Below, one piece after another: positions 15,293-22,347 of a stretch of 22,347 nucleotides of DNA (its first letter is position 1; each line of letters opens with the position of its first letter). The position numbers were made by a program, and so were the translations under genes. Source of the stretch: Methylococcaceae bacterium (GTDB lineage Bacteria > Pseudomonadota > Gammaproteobacteria > Methylococcales > Methylomonadaceae); NCBI GenBank assembly GCA_005779525.1, contig SXIZ01000010.1, positions 1-22,347 on the forward strand. The letters are read 5' to 3'. The notes below the pieces were generated by a model. The model saw only the letters and a list, made by a program, of their open reading frames with translations, had not been told where the DNA came from and made no database searches.

Positions 15293-15894
15293 TGGTCAGA
15301 ATAAATTTATTACCATGGCGGGAAGAACGTAGGCAACAACGGCAAAAAGATTTTATCAGTGCGATTGGCTTGAGCATTGCGCTGGTCTTGGCTATTTTTG
15401 CTGCAGTACATATGCATATTGAAGGTTTCAAAGATTTTCAAAACATTCGCAATCAAACCCTCTTAAGTGAAATCGCTGTCCTGGATAACAAAATCACTGA
15501 AATCAAAGAAATTGAGGGTAAAAAAAATAAACTTTTAGTCAAAATTGATTTAATTCAAGGCCTACAAGAAAGCCGTCCCCAAATTGTGCACTTGTTTGAT
15601 GAAATTGCAAAACGTACTCCCGACGGTGTTTATTTAACCGCGCTCCGACAAGCAGGAAAATCCTTAACCCTGCAAGGCAAGGCGCAATCGAATGCTCGGG
15701 TATCGGCATTTATGCGGGAAGTCGAAAATTCTGATTGGTTAGCGTCCCCCAAACTGGAAATAATTCGAGGAATGGACAAGAATGATAGCGCACAGAAAGC
15801 TGATTCCGGCAGTCAATTCAGTGATTTTACGCTAACCGCTGAACAAAGCTTGCCGCAAACTGCAAAAGAGCCAAAGGAGAAAAAGGCACAATGA
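15292..15894 (+). CDS. pilN: Type IV pilus assembly protein PilN
   Basis: Bitopic inner-membrane protein of the pilus alignment subcomplex, 200 aa from the GTG at 15292. The N terminus carries the PilM-binding motif RINLLPWREERR at residues 3-14. This fixes the start: AAGGAG lies nine bases before the GTG, and the longer frame from 15262 would add residues encoded inside pilM. One membrane segment follows (about 23-41, IGLSIALVLAIFAAVHM), then a coiled region and a periplasmic ferredoxin-like domain that pairs with PilO. The C terminus is Lys/Glu-rich. Its GTG shares one base with the pilM stop codon, and its TGA overlaps the pilO ATG, so the genes are translationally coupled. Because pilM carries an amber codon, coupling into pilN may be weakened. 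Confidence 0.93.
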   Translation: MVRINLLPWREERRQQRQKDFISAIGLSIALVLAIFAAVHMHIEGFKDFQNIRNQTLLSEIAVLDNKITEIKEIEGKKNKLLVKIDLIQGLQESRPQIVHLFDEIAKRTPDGVYLTALRQAGKSLTLQGKAQSNARVSAFMREVENSDWLASPKLEIIRGMDKNDSAQKADSGSQFSDFTLTAEQSLPQTAKEPKEKKAQ

Positions 15895-16502
15895 ATTTAT
15901 CCGAAGTCAATTGGGATGTAAATGCCTCTGGAAGCTGGCCTTTACCAATCAAAGCGGGAGCAGTGGCTCTGATTTGCTGCTTAGTGGCTGGCGCGTTGAT
16001 TTATTACGATACGCTGCCGCAGCTTGACGAATTAAATGCCTTAGAGAAAAAGGAAAGCGATCTCAAAGTTGAATTTGAATTTAAACAAAAGAAAGCCATC
16101 AATCTGCAAGATTACATCGATCAACTCGCAGAGATTGAAGTCTCTCTAGGCGAAATGATCAAACAAATGCCCACCAAGGCTGAAGTTGCGAATCTGTTAA
16201 TTGATATTTCACAAACCGGACTAGCCAATGGTTTAGAATTTAAACTGTTCCAACCTGGTCAAGAAGAGCACAAAGAATTTTATACCGAACTCCCCATATC
16301 CATTCAAGTTATTGGTCATTACGCACAATTAGGCTCTTTTGTCAGTGGATTAGCCTCGCTGCCGCGTGTGGTCACGGTGCATGATGTCGACATTAAACCA
16401 CTGGAAGGTGGTAAATTGCTAATGATGGCGGTTATTAAAACCTATAATGAACATTCAACCGATGAAACAGCCGCAACCAAAATCAGAAAGGTGGGTAAAT
16501 AA
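15891..16502 (+). CDS. pilO: Type IV pilus assembly protein PilO
   Basis: Partner of PilN in the inner-membrane alignment complex that links PilM to PilP and the PilQ secretin, 203 aa. It has a short cytoplasmic start, a membrane segment at about residues 21-41 (IKAGAVALICCLVAGALIYY), and a coiled-coil stretch at about 46-90 (LDELNALEKKESDLKVEFEF and onwards). A periplasmic ferredoxin-like fold follows, with the typical MPTKAEVANLLIDISQTGL and HYAQLGSFVSGLASLPRVVTV blocks. The start overlaps the pilN stop as ATGA and its stop overlaps the pilP start as TAATG. AAGG lies just upstream of the ATG. Confidence 0.95.
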   Translation: MNLSEVNWDVNASGSWPLPIKAGAVALICCLVAGALIYYDTLPQLDELNALEKKESDLKVEFEFKQKKAINLQDYIDQLAEIEVSLGEMIKQMPTKAEVANLLIDISQTGLANGLEFKLFQPGQEEHKEFYTELPISIQVIGHYAQLGSFVSGLASLPRVVTVHDVDIKPLEGGKLLMMAVIKTYNEHSTDETAATKIRKVGK

Positions 16503-17098
16503 TGTTTGGGTTCAAGTTTAGACCACGCTTGTCTCGGCAAATTTGCAATGCACTCGCCGGATTTGCCTGTCTGAGTTTACTCGGGTGCAGTGATAATGAC
16601 ATGTCTGATCTTACCAAATACATCAACGAAGTTAAAATCCGCCCCAAATCTGCCATTGAGCCACTCCCTGAAATTAAAGTGGTAGAACCCTTTCTCTTTG
16701 ACACGAATGGTCTGCGCGACCCCTTTGTTGCCATAAACAAAAGTGATCAGGACGTTATTACTGACATTGCTAATGGCACGGGCATTCGCCCAGACCCGTT
16801 GCATCAAAAAGAAGAATTAGAAAACTATCCTTTAGATGCCTTAAGAATGGTTGGAACCGTCAACGTGAATTCGGTGTTATGGGGTTTAATCACGGTTAAA
16901 GATGACAGTAATAATGATAAAGGCTCCAACCTGACCAATATTCATAAGGTACAAGTAGGTAATTATTTGGGTATGCATTTTGGAAAAATTACCCGAATAA
17001 GTAGCGACAAAATTGAGCTGACAGAAATTGTCGAAGATAAGCCAGGCATTTCATGGCGCGAACAAGAGCAAACATTACCCCTGGTTTTAGCGGAATAA
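16502..17098 (+). CDS. pilP: Type IV pilus lipoprotein PilP
   Basis: Inner-membrane lipoprotein that bridges the PilN/PilO complex and the periplasmic domains of the PilQ secretin, 198 aa. The signal peptide ends in a lipobox LLGC with the lipidated cysteine at residue 29. An extended linker follows, with the conserved FLFDTNGLRDPF block at about residues 63-74. A small beta-sandwich homology-region domain occupies about 115-195 (LRMVGTVNV, LWGLITV, VGNYLGMHFGKI). The start shares one base with the pilO stop and has AAGGTGG seven bases upstream. It ends 13 bases before pilQ. Confidence 0.94.
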   Translation: MFGFKFRPRLSRQICNALAGFACLSLLGCSDNDMSDLTKYINEVKIRPKSAIEPLPEIKVVEPFLFDTNGLRDPFVAINKSDQDVITDIANGTGIRPDPLHQKEELENYPLDALRMVGTVNVNSVLWGLITVKDDSNNDKGSNLTNIHKVQVGNYLGMHFGKITRISSDKIELTEIVEDKPGISWREQEQTLPLVLAE

Positions 17099-17111
17099 AG
17101 GTTATAGGATT

Positions 17112-19409
17112 ATGAGTCATAAACAAGGTAGCCATTTACACAATAATCACCACGCTAGCCCCTATGGGCAGTGGATGTTCTGGATTTTCGTATTGCTATT
17201 GCAGCTTAATTGCTCGTGGGCAAACGCAACAACCTTACAATCCGTAGAGGCCGTCTCTTTAACTGGCAATAAACTGCAAATTCAGCTCAATATGGATAAC
17301 GAAGTTCAAACACCCCAGGTGTTTCAAACTGACAATCCATCCAGAATAGCCTTGGATTTTTCCGGGATAAAAAATGGTTTAAACACCAAAACCGTTAATA
17401 TCAATCAAGGTGTCGTATCGAATGTTTACTTTATGGAAGCTGAGGGCCGTTTGCGCGTCATCGTTAATTTACTTGCAAGTGTACCTTACGACGTCAGCCT
17501 CAAAGGCAATCAAGTTTTACTCACCTTAACTGCGAAGGCAGACCACGCCAGCATTCCCCACGCCAATCCAGCATTAAACAATGCGCCAAGTATCCCCCGC
17601 TATTTACCCCCACAAGGTATTTCGAATATCGATTTTAGACGCGGAGATAAAGGCGAAGGGCGAGTGATTGTTGCTTTAGCGAGTCCAAACACGCTGATTA
17701 ATTCCAAAGAAATTGCTGGCAAAATTGAAGTTGAGTTCATCAACACCACTTTACCACCCGCCTTAAATAAAAATTTAGATGTCTCGGATTTTGCTACCCC
17801 GGTAAAAAACGTGATGCTGCAAATGCGAGGCGGCAATACCGTCATTACCATTACCCCCGTCAACGGAAACTACGATTATTCCTCCTTTCAAGGCAACGGT
17901 GAATTTACATTAGAGTTTCGTCCCTTAACCCAAGAAGAGAAAGTTGCACAAGAAAAAGAAAAATTTCCCTATGTCGGGGAAAAATTATCCTTGAATTTTC
18001 AAGATATTGAGATTCGAGCGGTATTACAAATTCTGGCAGACTTTACCAAATTAAATGTGGTCGCGGCCGATAATGTACAAGGTAGAGTCACGCTACAAAT
18101 GAATGACGTTCCATGGGATCAAGCTCTGGATTTGATATTAAAATCTAAAGGTTTATCCAAACGCATGAATGGCTCGGTCATTTTGGTGGCGCCTACATCG
18201 GACATTAATAGAATAGAAGCCGACGAATTAGAAGCCAAAAAAGTTGTTGAGCAATTAGAGCCCTTAAAAACCGAATACATTCAAATAAACTATGCCAAAG
18301 CCGAAAACTTTCGTTTACTCGTGACGGGTTTATCTACCGGAGGTGTCGACGGGTGCGCCATTTCTAAAGCTCAAACCAGCTTATTGAGCAGCAGTGGTGG
18401 AGGTGGCGGAGGCTCCGTTGGGGGAGGCGCAGGCGGAGCAAATTCTGGGGGCGCAGCCGGAAATTTAAATGGCTCTAACTCAGGCAACGGTCAACAGGAT
18501 GTCTACCGCTTGTTATCGACCCGTGGCACTGCAGTCGTAGATGGTCGCACCAACATGCTGATCATCAAAGATACTGCGGAAAAAATCACCGAAATCCGCA
18601 AACTGATTGAATTATTAGATAAACCCGTTAGACAGGTGATGATCGAATCTCGCATAGTGCTCGCCTCAAACAATCTCGCCAAAGAATTGGGCGTACGATT
18701 TGGCGCCTCCAAAGCAGCCGATGTCGGAGGCGGCAAAACATTTGCACTAGGAGGCAATGGCACATCGGGCAATGTCGATGGCAGCTTGAATGTTAAAGAT
18801 GCGCTGGTGGACCTTGGAGCCACGGGCGCAGCTGTGGCGTCTGGCTTTCCCCCGGCCGCCCTCGGCATGACCTTGGCGCGCGGCGCGGATTATGTTCTGA
18901 ATCTAGAGTTATCTGCCTTACAAAATGCCGGAGATGCGGAAATCCTGTCTAACCCTAGAGTCATGACCTCAGACAGATGTAAAGCAGTCATTACCCAAGG
19001 ACAACAAATCCCTTACCAAACCTTTACGGTAATCAATGGCGTAACCACCCCGTCGGTGACGTTTAAAGAGGCCATTTTACAACTTGAAGTCATTCCACAA
19101 ATCACGCCCAGCGGCAGTGTGATTATGAACTTAAGTATCAAAAAAGACGAGGCGCGCGATGCAAGCGCCAACCCGCGCATCAACAATCGGGAAATCAACA
19201 CCACGGTTACGGTAAGTGATGGTGAAACTATCGTCTTAGGCGGTGTCTTTGAAAACGATCGCAATAAGAGCGCTGATAGCATCCCATTTTTATCCGACTT
19301 ACCAGGCATCGGACCTCTTTTTTCCCATAAAGTTGATACCGATCAAAAGCGGGAATTACTTATTTTTGTCACTCCTAAAATAGCTGTTGAAGGTTTAATG
19401 CCGCAATAG
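17112..19409 (+). CDS. pilQ: Type IV pilus secretin PilQ
   Basis: Outer-membrane secretin through which the pilus exits, 765 aa. The N terminus has a long polar, His-rich lead and then a signal core (WMFWIFVLLLQL) ending near SWANA. Two AMIN domains follow (about 45-125 and 165-270), then a secretin/TonB N0 domain (about 290-360), an N1 domain (about 390-505), and the C-terminal secretin core (about 510-760) with the closing block LPGIGPLFSHK and LLIFVTPKI. A Gly/Ser/Asn-rich insert lies at about 424-460 inside the N1 domain. The mature protein appears to have exactly two cysteines, Cys415 and Cys623. I keep the start at 17112 (AAAGG ten bases upstream), but Met22 is possible. The gene ends with TAG and a probable hairpin. 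Confidence 0.95.
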   Translation: MSHKQGSHLHNNHHASPYGQWMFWIFVLLLQLNCSWANATTLQSVEAVSLTGNKLQIQLNMDNEVQTPQVFQTDNPSRIALDFSGIKNGLNTKTVNINQGVVSNVYFMEAEGRLRVIVNLLASVPYDVSLKGNQVLLTLTAKADHASIPHANPALNNAPSIPRYLPPQGISNIDFRRGDKGEGRVIVALASPNTLINSKEIAGKIEVEFINTTLPPALNKNLDVSDFATPVKNVMLQMRGGNTVITITPVNGNYDYSSFQGNGEFTLEFRPLTQEEKVAQEKEKFPYVGEKLSLNFQDIEIRAVLQILADFTKLNVVAADNVQGRVTLQMNDVPWDQALDLILKSKGLSKRMNGSVILVAPTSDINRIEADELEAKKVVEQLEPLKTEYIQINYAKAENFRLLVTGLSTGGVDGCAISKAQTSLLSSSGGGGGGSVGGGAGGANSGGAAGNLNGSNSGNGQQDVYRLLSTRGTAVVDGRTNMLIIKDTAEKITEIRKLIELLDKPVRQVMIESRIVLASNNLAKELGVRFGASKAADVGGGKTFALGGNGTSGNVDGSLNVKDALVDLGATGAAVASGFPPAALGMTLARGADYVLNLELSALQNAGDAEILSNPRVMTSDRCKAVITQGQQIPYQTFTVINGVTTPSVTFKEAILQLEVIPQITPSGSVIMNLSIKKDEARDASANPRINNREINTTVTVSDGETIVLGGVFENDRNKSADSIPFLSDLPGIGPLFSHKVDTDQKRELLIFVTPKIAVEGLMPQ

Positions 19410-19432
19410 CAGCTCTAAACAAGAACCTACAC

Positions 19433-19473
19433 TCCAAGGCTAAAACCTCGCCTTGGATGTGGGCGCACTTTTT
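19433..19473 (+). terminator. Probable terminator after pilQ
   Basis: TCCAAGGC (19433-19440) pairs with GCCTTGGA (19450-19457) around a 9-base loop, 24 bases after the pilQ stop. The T-run comes about 12 bases later than ideal, so it may act weakly or protect the mRNA end. Confidence 0.5.
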
Positions 19474-19480
19474 ATGCACA
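19472..19480 (+). promoter_or_regulatory. DnaA-box consensus match 1
   Basis: TTATGCACA fits the DnaA box TTWTNCACA at every position. It lies in the pilQ-aroK gap, 96 bases before a second identical match. Confidence 0.4.
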
Positions 19481-19567
19481 GAAGGTTAGATTCAATTGCA
19501 CATGTTATGCATGATGTGAAAAATGTTAAAATGCTAGTCATAACTACTTAAAGGTTTAGTTACGCGC

Positions 19568-19576
19568 TTATGCACA
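19568..19576 (+). promoter_or_regulatory. DnaA-box consensus match 2
   Basis: A second TTATGCACA in the same orientation. It overlaps the place where the -35 box of the aroK promoter would be, so a bound protein could affect aroK transcription. Confidence 0.4.
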
Positions 19577-19596
19577 AAATTATCTCAGGGTATACT
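19568..19596 (+). promoter_or_regulatory. Weak candidate promoter of aroK
   Basis: TATACT (5 of 6) at 19591-19596 lies 17 bases after a poor -35 (TTATGC). Transcription would begin near 19603, which makes the aroK ATG at 19604 implausible and the one at 19679 reasonable. Confidence 0.3.
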
Positions 19597-19678
19597 GTTA
19601 AAAATGGTACACCGAAAACACCCTGCCGATTATTTCTTGAGAACTTACACATGCTCGTTAAAAAATGTTTTAAACCAT

Positions 19679-20203
19679 ATGAAACAATCTGAAAATATTT
19701 ATCTTATTGGGCTCATGGGTGCAGGTAAAACTACGATTGGTAGGCAACTGGCACGCACCCTGCAATTACCCTTTTATGACAGCGATAAAGCCATAGAGGA
19801 AGCAACTGGCGTCGACATTCCGACTATTTTTGAATTTGAAGGAGAAGAAGGCTTTCGCAATCGGGAACAAAAAATGATCCAACAGCTAACTGAATTGCGT
19901 GGCATTGTGCTTGCAACTGGTGGCGGTGCCATTTTGCGCGAGGAGAACCGTAGACTATTGCAAACGCATGGTTTTGTGGTCTATTTATCTTGTTCAATTG
20001 ATAAAATTGTTGAACGCACAAAACGTGATAATCACCGCCCGCTTTTACAAACAGAAGATCCGCGCGCACGTGCCGAACAGCTATTTGCAGAACGTGAACA
20101 CTTATATCAAGACTGTGCGGATTTTGAGGTCAATACGGGTGACCTCCAAAGTAAGACCGTGGTTAAAAATATCCTCAAGGCCTACGAAGCTGTTAATAAT
20201 TAA
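19679..20203 (+). CDS. aroK: Shikimate kinase
   Basis: Phosphorylates shikimate to shikimate 3-phosphate with ATP in the aromatic amino acid pathway, cytoplasmic, 174 aa from the ATG at 19679. That length and the opening MKQSENIYLIG match the family; an in-frame ATG at 19604 would add 25 unrelated residues. Walker A is GLMGAGKT at residues 11-18. Shikimate-binding residues are seen in FYDSDKAIEE, FRNREQ and ATGGGAI. The lid region is KRDNHRPLLQ. It is followed after 5 bases by aroB, the usual aroKB pair. It sits after pilQ, separated by a probable terminator and a gap with DnaA-box matches. Its ribosome site is weak. Confidence 0.94.
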   Translation: MKQSENIYLIGLMGAGKTTIGRQLARTLQLPFYDSDKAIEEATGVDIPTIFEFEGEEGFRNREQKMIQQLTELRGIVLATGGGAILREENRRLLQTHGFVVYLSCSIDKIVERTKRDNHRPLLQTEDPRARAEQLFAEREHLYQDCADFEVNTGDLQSKTVVKNILKAYEAVNN

Positions 20204-20208
20204 ATCCA

Positions 20209-21294
20209 ATGAATAAAACACTACAGGTAGAACTCGCGGAACGAAGCTATCCCATTATCATAGGCCCAGGGCTGTATAATAACGCTGCCCTTTTAGCGCA
20301 ACACATCAAATCAAAACAAGTTTTGATCGTCACTAATACCACCATCGCTCCGCTATATTTAGAGCCATTGATGGCTTCGTTAGAGGGTTATCAAGTGTGT
20401 CAATGCGTCTTACCCGATGGAGAGCAATACAAAACCTTAGAGGTATTAAATACTATTTTTGATTGTTTGCTCGAGCATCGTTTTAGTCGTAATGCCACGC
20501 TGATTGCTTTAGGTGGCGGCGTGATTGGAGATATGGGGGGATTTGCCGCCGCGTGTTATCAACGGGGGATCGCATTTATCCAAATCCCAACCACCTTACT
20601 TGCGCAAGTAGACTCCTCCGTCGGCGGAAAAACAGGAGTAAATCATATCAAAGGCAAAAATATGATTGGTGCCTTTTATCAACCGCAATGCGTACTCGCT
20701 GACACCTCGGTGCTGCAGACCTTAGATGCTCGCCAATTTTCAGCAGGTCTTGCAGAAGTCATTAAATACGGTCTTATACGCGACCTAGAGTTTTTTATTT
20801 GGTTAGAAGCCAATATCGAGCGATTGCTTGCCCGCGACACTGAGGCCTTAAGCTATGCCATCGAGCGATCATGTCTCAATAAAGCGCAGGTTGTTAACGA
20901 AGACGAATTTGAAACAGGTGCGCGCGCCACTCTTAATCTCGGACATACCTTTGGGCATGCCATTGAGACGGGCACAGGCTACGGCACGTATTTACATGGC
21001 GAAGCCGTGGCGATTGGAACCTGTCAGGCAGCTGATTTATCGCACCGCCTTGGTTGGTTGACTCAAGCAGACGTGCAACGCATACAAGAGATATTTGTGC
21101 GCGCACAATTACCCATTACGCCACCTGCAGCGTTAGATGCAAACAGCATTATCGCGCTTATGTCGGTCGATAAAAAAAATATAGACGGTAAAATTCGCGT
21201 TATCTTGCTAGAGAGAATCGGAAAAGCCGCATTACCGCTGACAGTCGATAGTGCTTTAATCGAAAAGACACTGACGAGCTATGGTCGCAGCTAA
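20209..21294 (+). CDS. aroB: 3-dehydroquinate synthase
   Basis: Second step of the shikimate pathway: converts DAHP to 3-dehydroquinate using NAD+ and a divalent metal, 361 aa as expected. The NAD-binding block LIALGGGVIGDMGG is near residues 98-111. The substrate-binding stretch IPTTLLAQVDSSVGGKTGVN follows. Metal ligands are seen as the Glu in LAEVIKYG and the histidines in GHTFGHAIE and LHGEAVAIG. The ATG starts 5 bases after the aroK stop, so the two are probably co-transcribed. A DamX-like gene follows after 39 bases, as in the aroK-aroB-damX order of enterobacteria. Confidence 0.96.
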   Translation: MNKTLQVELAERSYPIIIGPGLYNNAALLAQHIKSKQVLIVTNTTIAPLYLEPLMASLEGYQVCQCVLPDGEQYKTLEVLNTIFDCLLEHRFSRNATLIALGGGVIGDMGGFAAACYQRGIAFIQIPTTLLAQVDSSVGGKTGVNHIKGKNMIGAFYQPQCVLADTSVLQTLDARQFSAGLAEVIKYGLIRDLEFFIWLEANIERLLARDTEALSYAIERSCLNKAQVVNEDEFETGARATLNLGHTFGHAIETGTGYGTYLHGEAVAIGTCQAADLSHRLGWLTQADVQRIQEIFVRAQLPITPPAALDANSIIALMSVDKKNIDGKIRVILLERIGKAALPLTVDSALIEKTLTSYGRS

Positions 21295-21333
21295 TCTCTC
21301 TACCCGAACCAAACAGTATTTTCGAGGCGTGCA

Positions 21334-22347
21334 ATGTTGACTCCCCTGATTACCCAAGAGCGTACGCAAAAATTAGACTTACTTGCCCATCTAATTCGCA
21401 ACCTCAGGCAGTCTTTGGTCATCTTTGGCCCATCGGGTATAGGCAAATCAACTTTTCTACAGCTTTTAAAAGAAAATGCTGATGAATTTGGTCCGCTATT
21501 ACTCATCAAAGCGACTGAGCGTTTAAGTTTTGAACAAATCCAGCAAGATTTATTTAAGGAATTGGCACAACATGTCTCTGGCGGGCGCGTTGAAAGTGTA
21601 GAACAACTCCTCCCCATTTTTGGCAAGCACAACCAATCCGTGGTGTTACTTATTGATGATGCGGGTCAACTCGTCTCTGGGTTAATCGCTACGCTAGTGC
21701 AATATGCGACCAGATTTACTAATCTGCGCATCGTGTTTGCATTAACACAAGAAGACCTAGGCCGCAAACATAAAACCGATCCTGAGATTGATGATTGTCA
21801 CTATGTCGAAATTCCTCCGCTGTCCTTAAGCCAGTGTGGCGAGTATCTGCAGCATCTACAAACACATTCTGACAACCCGACTTCGAACAGCACACTCACT
21901 GCAGCGATGGTAGAACAAATATATAAAAAATCTAAAGGTGTCCCGGGTAAAGTTGTTGAAGTCATGCCCGGTTTAACCGTAGCACGCGTTGCCGCCGCCA
22001 GTTGGATATATATAGTTGTCTCCGCGCTGGTGGTATCCGTGGTGGTCGGTTATCTCTTGTGGCGTAATATCGCAACCGTAGTCACTTCTGACGTTCCCTT
22101 GCAAACCAACGCCGCCGTGACCCAAACCCTGGAAATTCCTGGACAAACAAAGCCCATTCCATCAGCCACCCCAAACGCAAACAATACCAATGGGGCCAGT
22201 TCTGGCGCGGCCAGTAATCAAACACCGCATCTTACTCGACCAGAGATAATTAACAGTAAACCTGATTATTACAGCGGCTTTGCTCGCGTGCGCGAAGCGG
22301 ATGCTTTAGATGAATTTAAAGATAATGGGCGGAATGACGAACAATCC
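21334..22347 (+). CDS. damX: DamX-like P-loop membrane protein, 3' end outside window
   Basis: Open from the ATG at 21334 to the window edge (338 codons, no stop), so only the N-terminal part is present. GAGG lies six bases upstream. An AAA-type P-loop domain fills about residues 1-210, with Walker A GPSGIGKST at 32-40 and Walker B VVLLIDDAG at about 103-111. A single transmembrane segment follows at about 224-243, then a Thr/Pro/Asn-rich periplasmic linker. This is the layout of the DamX family, whose missing C-terminal part would be a SPOR domain that binds septal peptidoglycan. Position after aroKB supports it. The gene symbol rests on layout and position rather than on the SPOR domain itself. 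Confidence 0.8.
   Translation, partial: MLTPLITQERTQKLDLLAHLIRNLRQSLVIFGPSGIGKSTFLQLLKENADEFGPLLLIKATERLSFEQIQQDLFKELAQHVSGGRVESVEQLLPIFGKHNQSVVLLIDDAGQLVSGLIATLVQYATRFTNLRIVFALTQEDLGRKHKTDPEIDDCHYVEIPPLSLSQCGEYLQHLQTHSDNPTSNSTLTAAMVEQIYKKSKGVPGKVVEVMPGLTVARVAAASWIYIVVSALVVSVVVGYLLWRNIATVVTSDVPLQTNAAVTQTLEIPGQTKPIPSATPNANNTNGASSGAASNQTPHLTRPEIINSKPDYYSGFARVREADALDEFKDNGRNDEQS

Noticed and set aside
19505..19513. Third DnaA box (TTATGCATG)
   Set aside because: It matches the first seven bases but not the final CA of the consensus, so I do not count it as a site.

Overview
The window reads as ordinary chromosomal DNA of a gammaproteobacterium. The main evidence is the order on the right half: mrcA (PBP1A) diverging from pilMNOPQ, followed by aroK, aroB and a damX-like gene. 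This arrangement is shared by many Gammaproteobacteria. Base composition is moderate to AT-leaning. I cannot place the genus; a Legionellales-like or Thiotrichales-like lineage would fit, but that is a guess. There is no phage, CRISPR array, IS element, rRNA or tRNA gene.

Left part (167-4439, minus strand): a compact four-gene operon for a tripartite ABC exporter. The order of transcription is FtsX/DevC-type permease, ATPase, HlyD-type membrane fusion protein, then NodT-type outer-membrane lipoprotein channel. Stops and starts nearly touch or overlap. The 329-base gap upstream holds a palindrome near the permease start, a 49-codon open frame with a plausible ribosome site, and overlapping inverted repeats.

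Middle (4769-10932): a sulfite/nitrite reductase haemoprotein gene (cysI) with its usual small partner of the DUF934 family, on the minus strand. It is divergent from nhaD, a Na+/H+ antiporter gene. Both have recognisable sigma-70 promoters, and an 8-bp inverted repeat sits around the cysI -35 box. After an nhaD terminator come an AmpG-type permease gene, a convergent exonuclease III gene, and rpmE (zinc-type L31). The last two are divergent and appear to share one -10 region. rpmE ends in a strong terminator.

Right part (11118-22347): mrcA on the minus strand, then a 770-base AT-rich gap without a gene, then pilM-pilN-pilO-pilP-pilQ with overlapping starts and stops. These encode the inner-membrane platform, the pilotin-like lipoprotein and the secretin of a type IV pilus. 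pilM is interrupted at codon 123 by an in-frame amber codon although the frame stays intact and conserved on both sides. TAG is a normal stop for four other genes here and for pilM itself. aroK and aroB follow for the shikimate pathway. A DamX-like P-loop membrane protein gene runs off the right edge. The pilQ-aroK gap carries two exact matches to the DnaA-box consensus.

The best leads are the broken pilM, the structured gap at 4440-4768, the paired DnaA-box matches and the cysI promoter inverted repeat. I do not see a clearly new multi-gene system.
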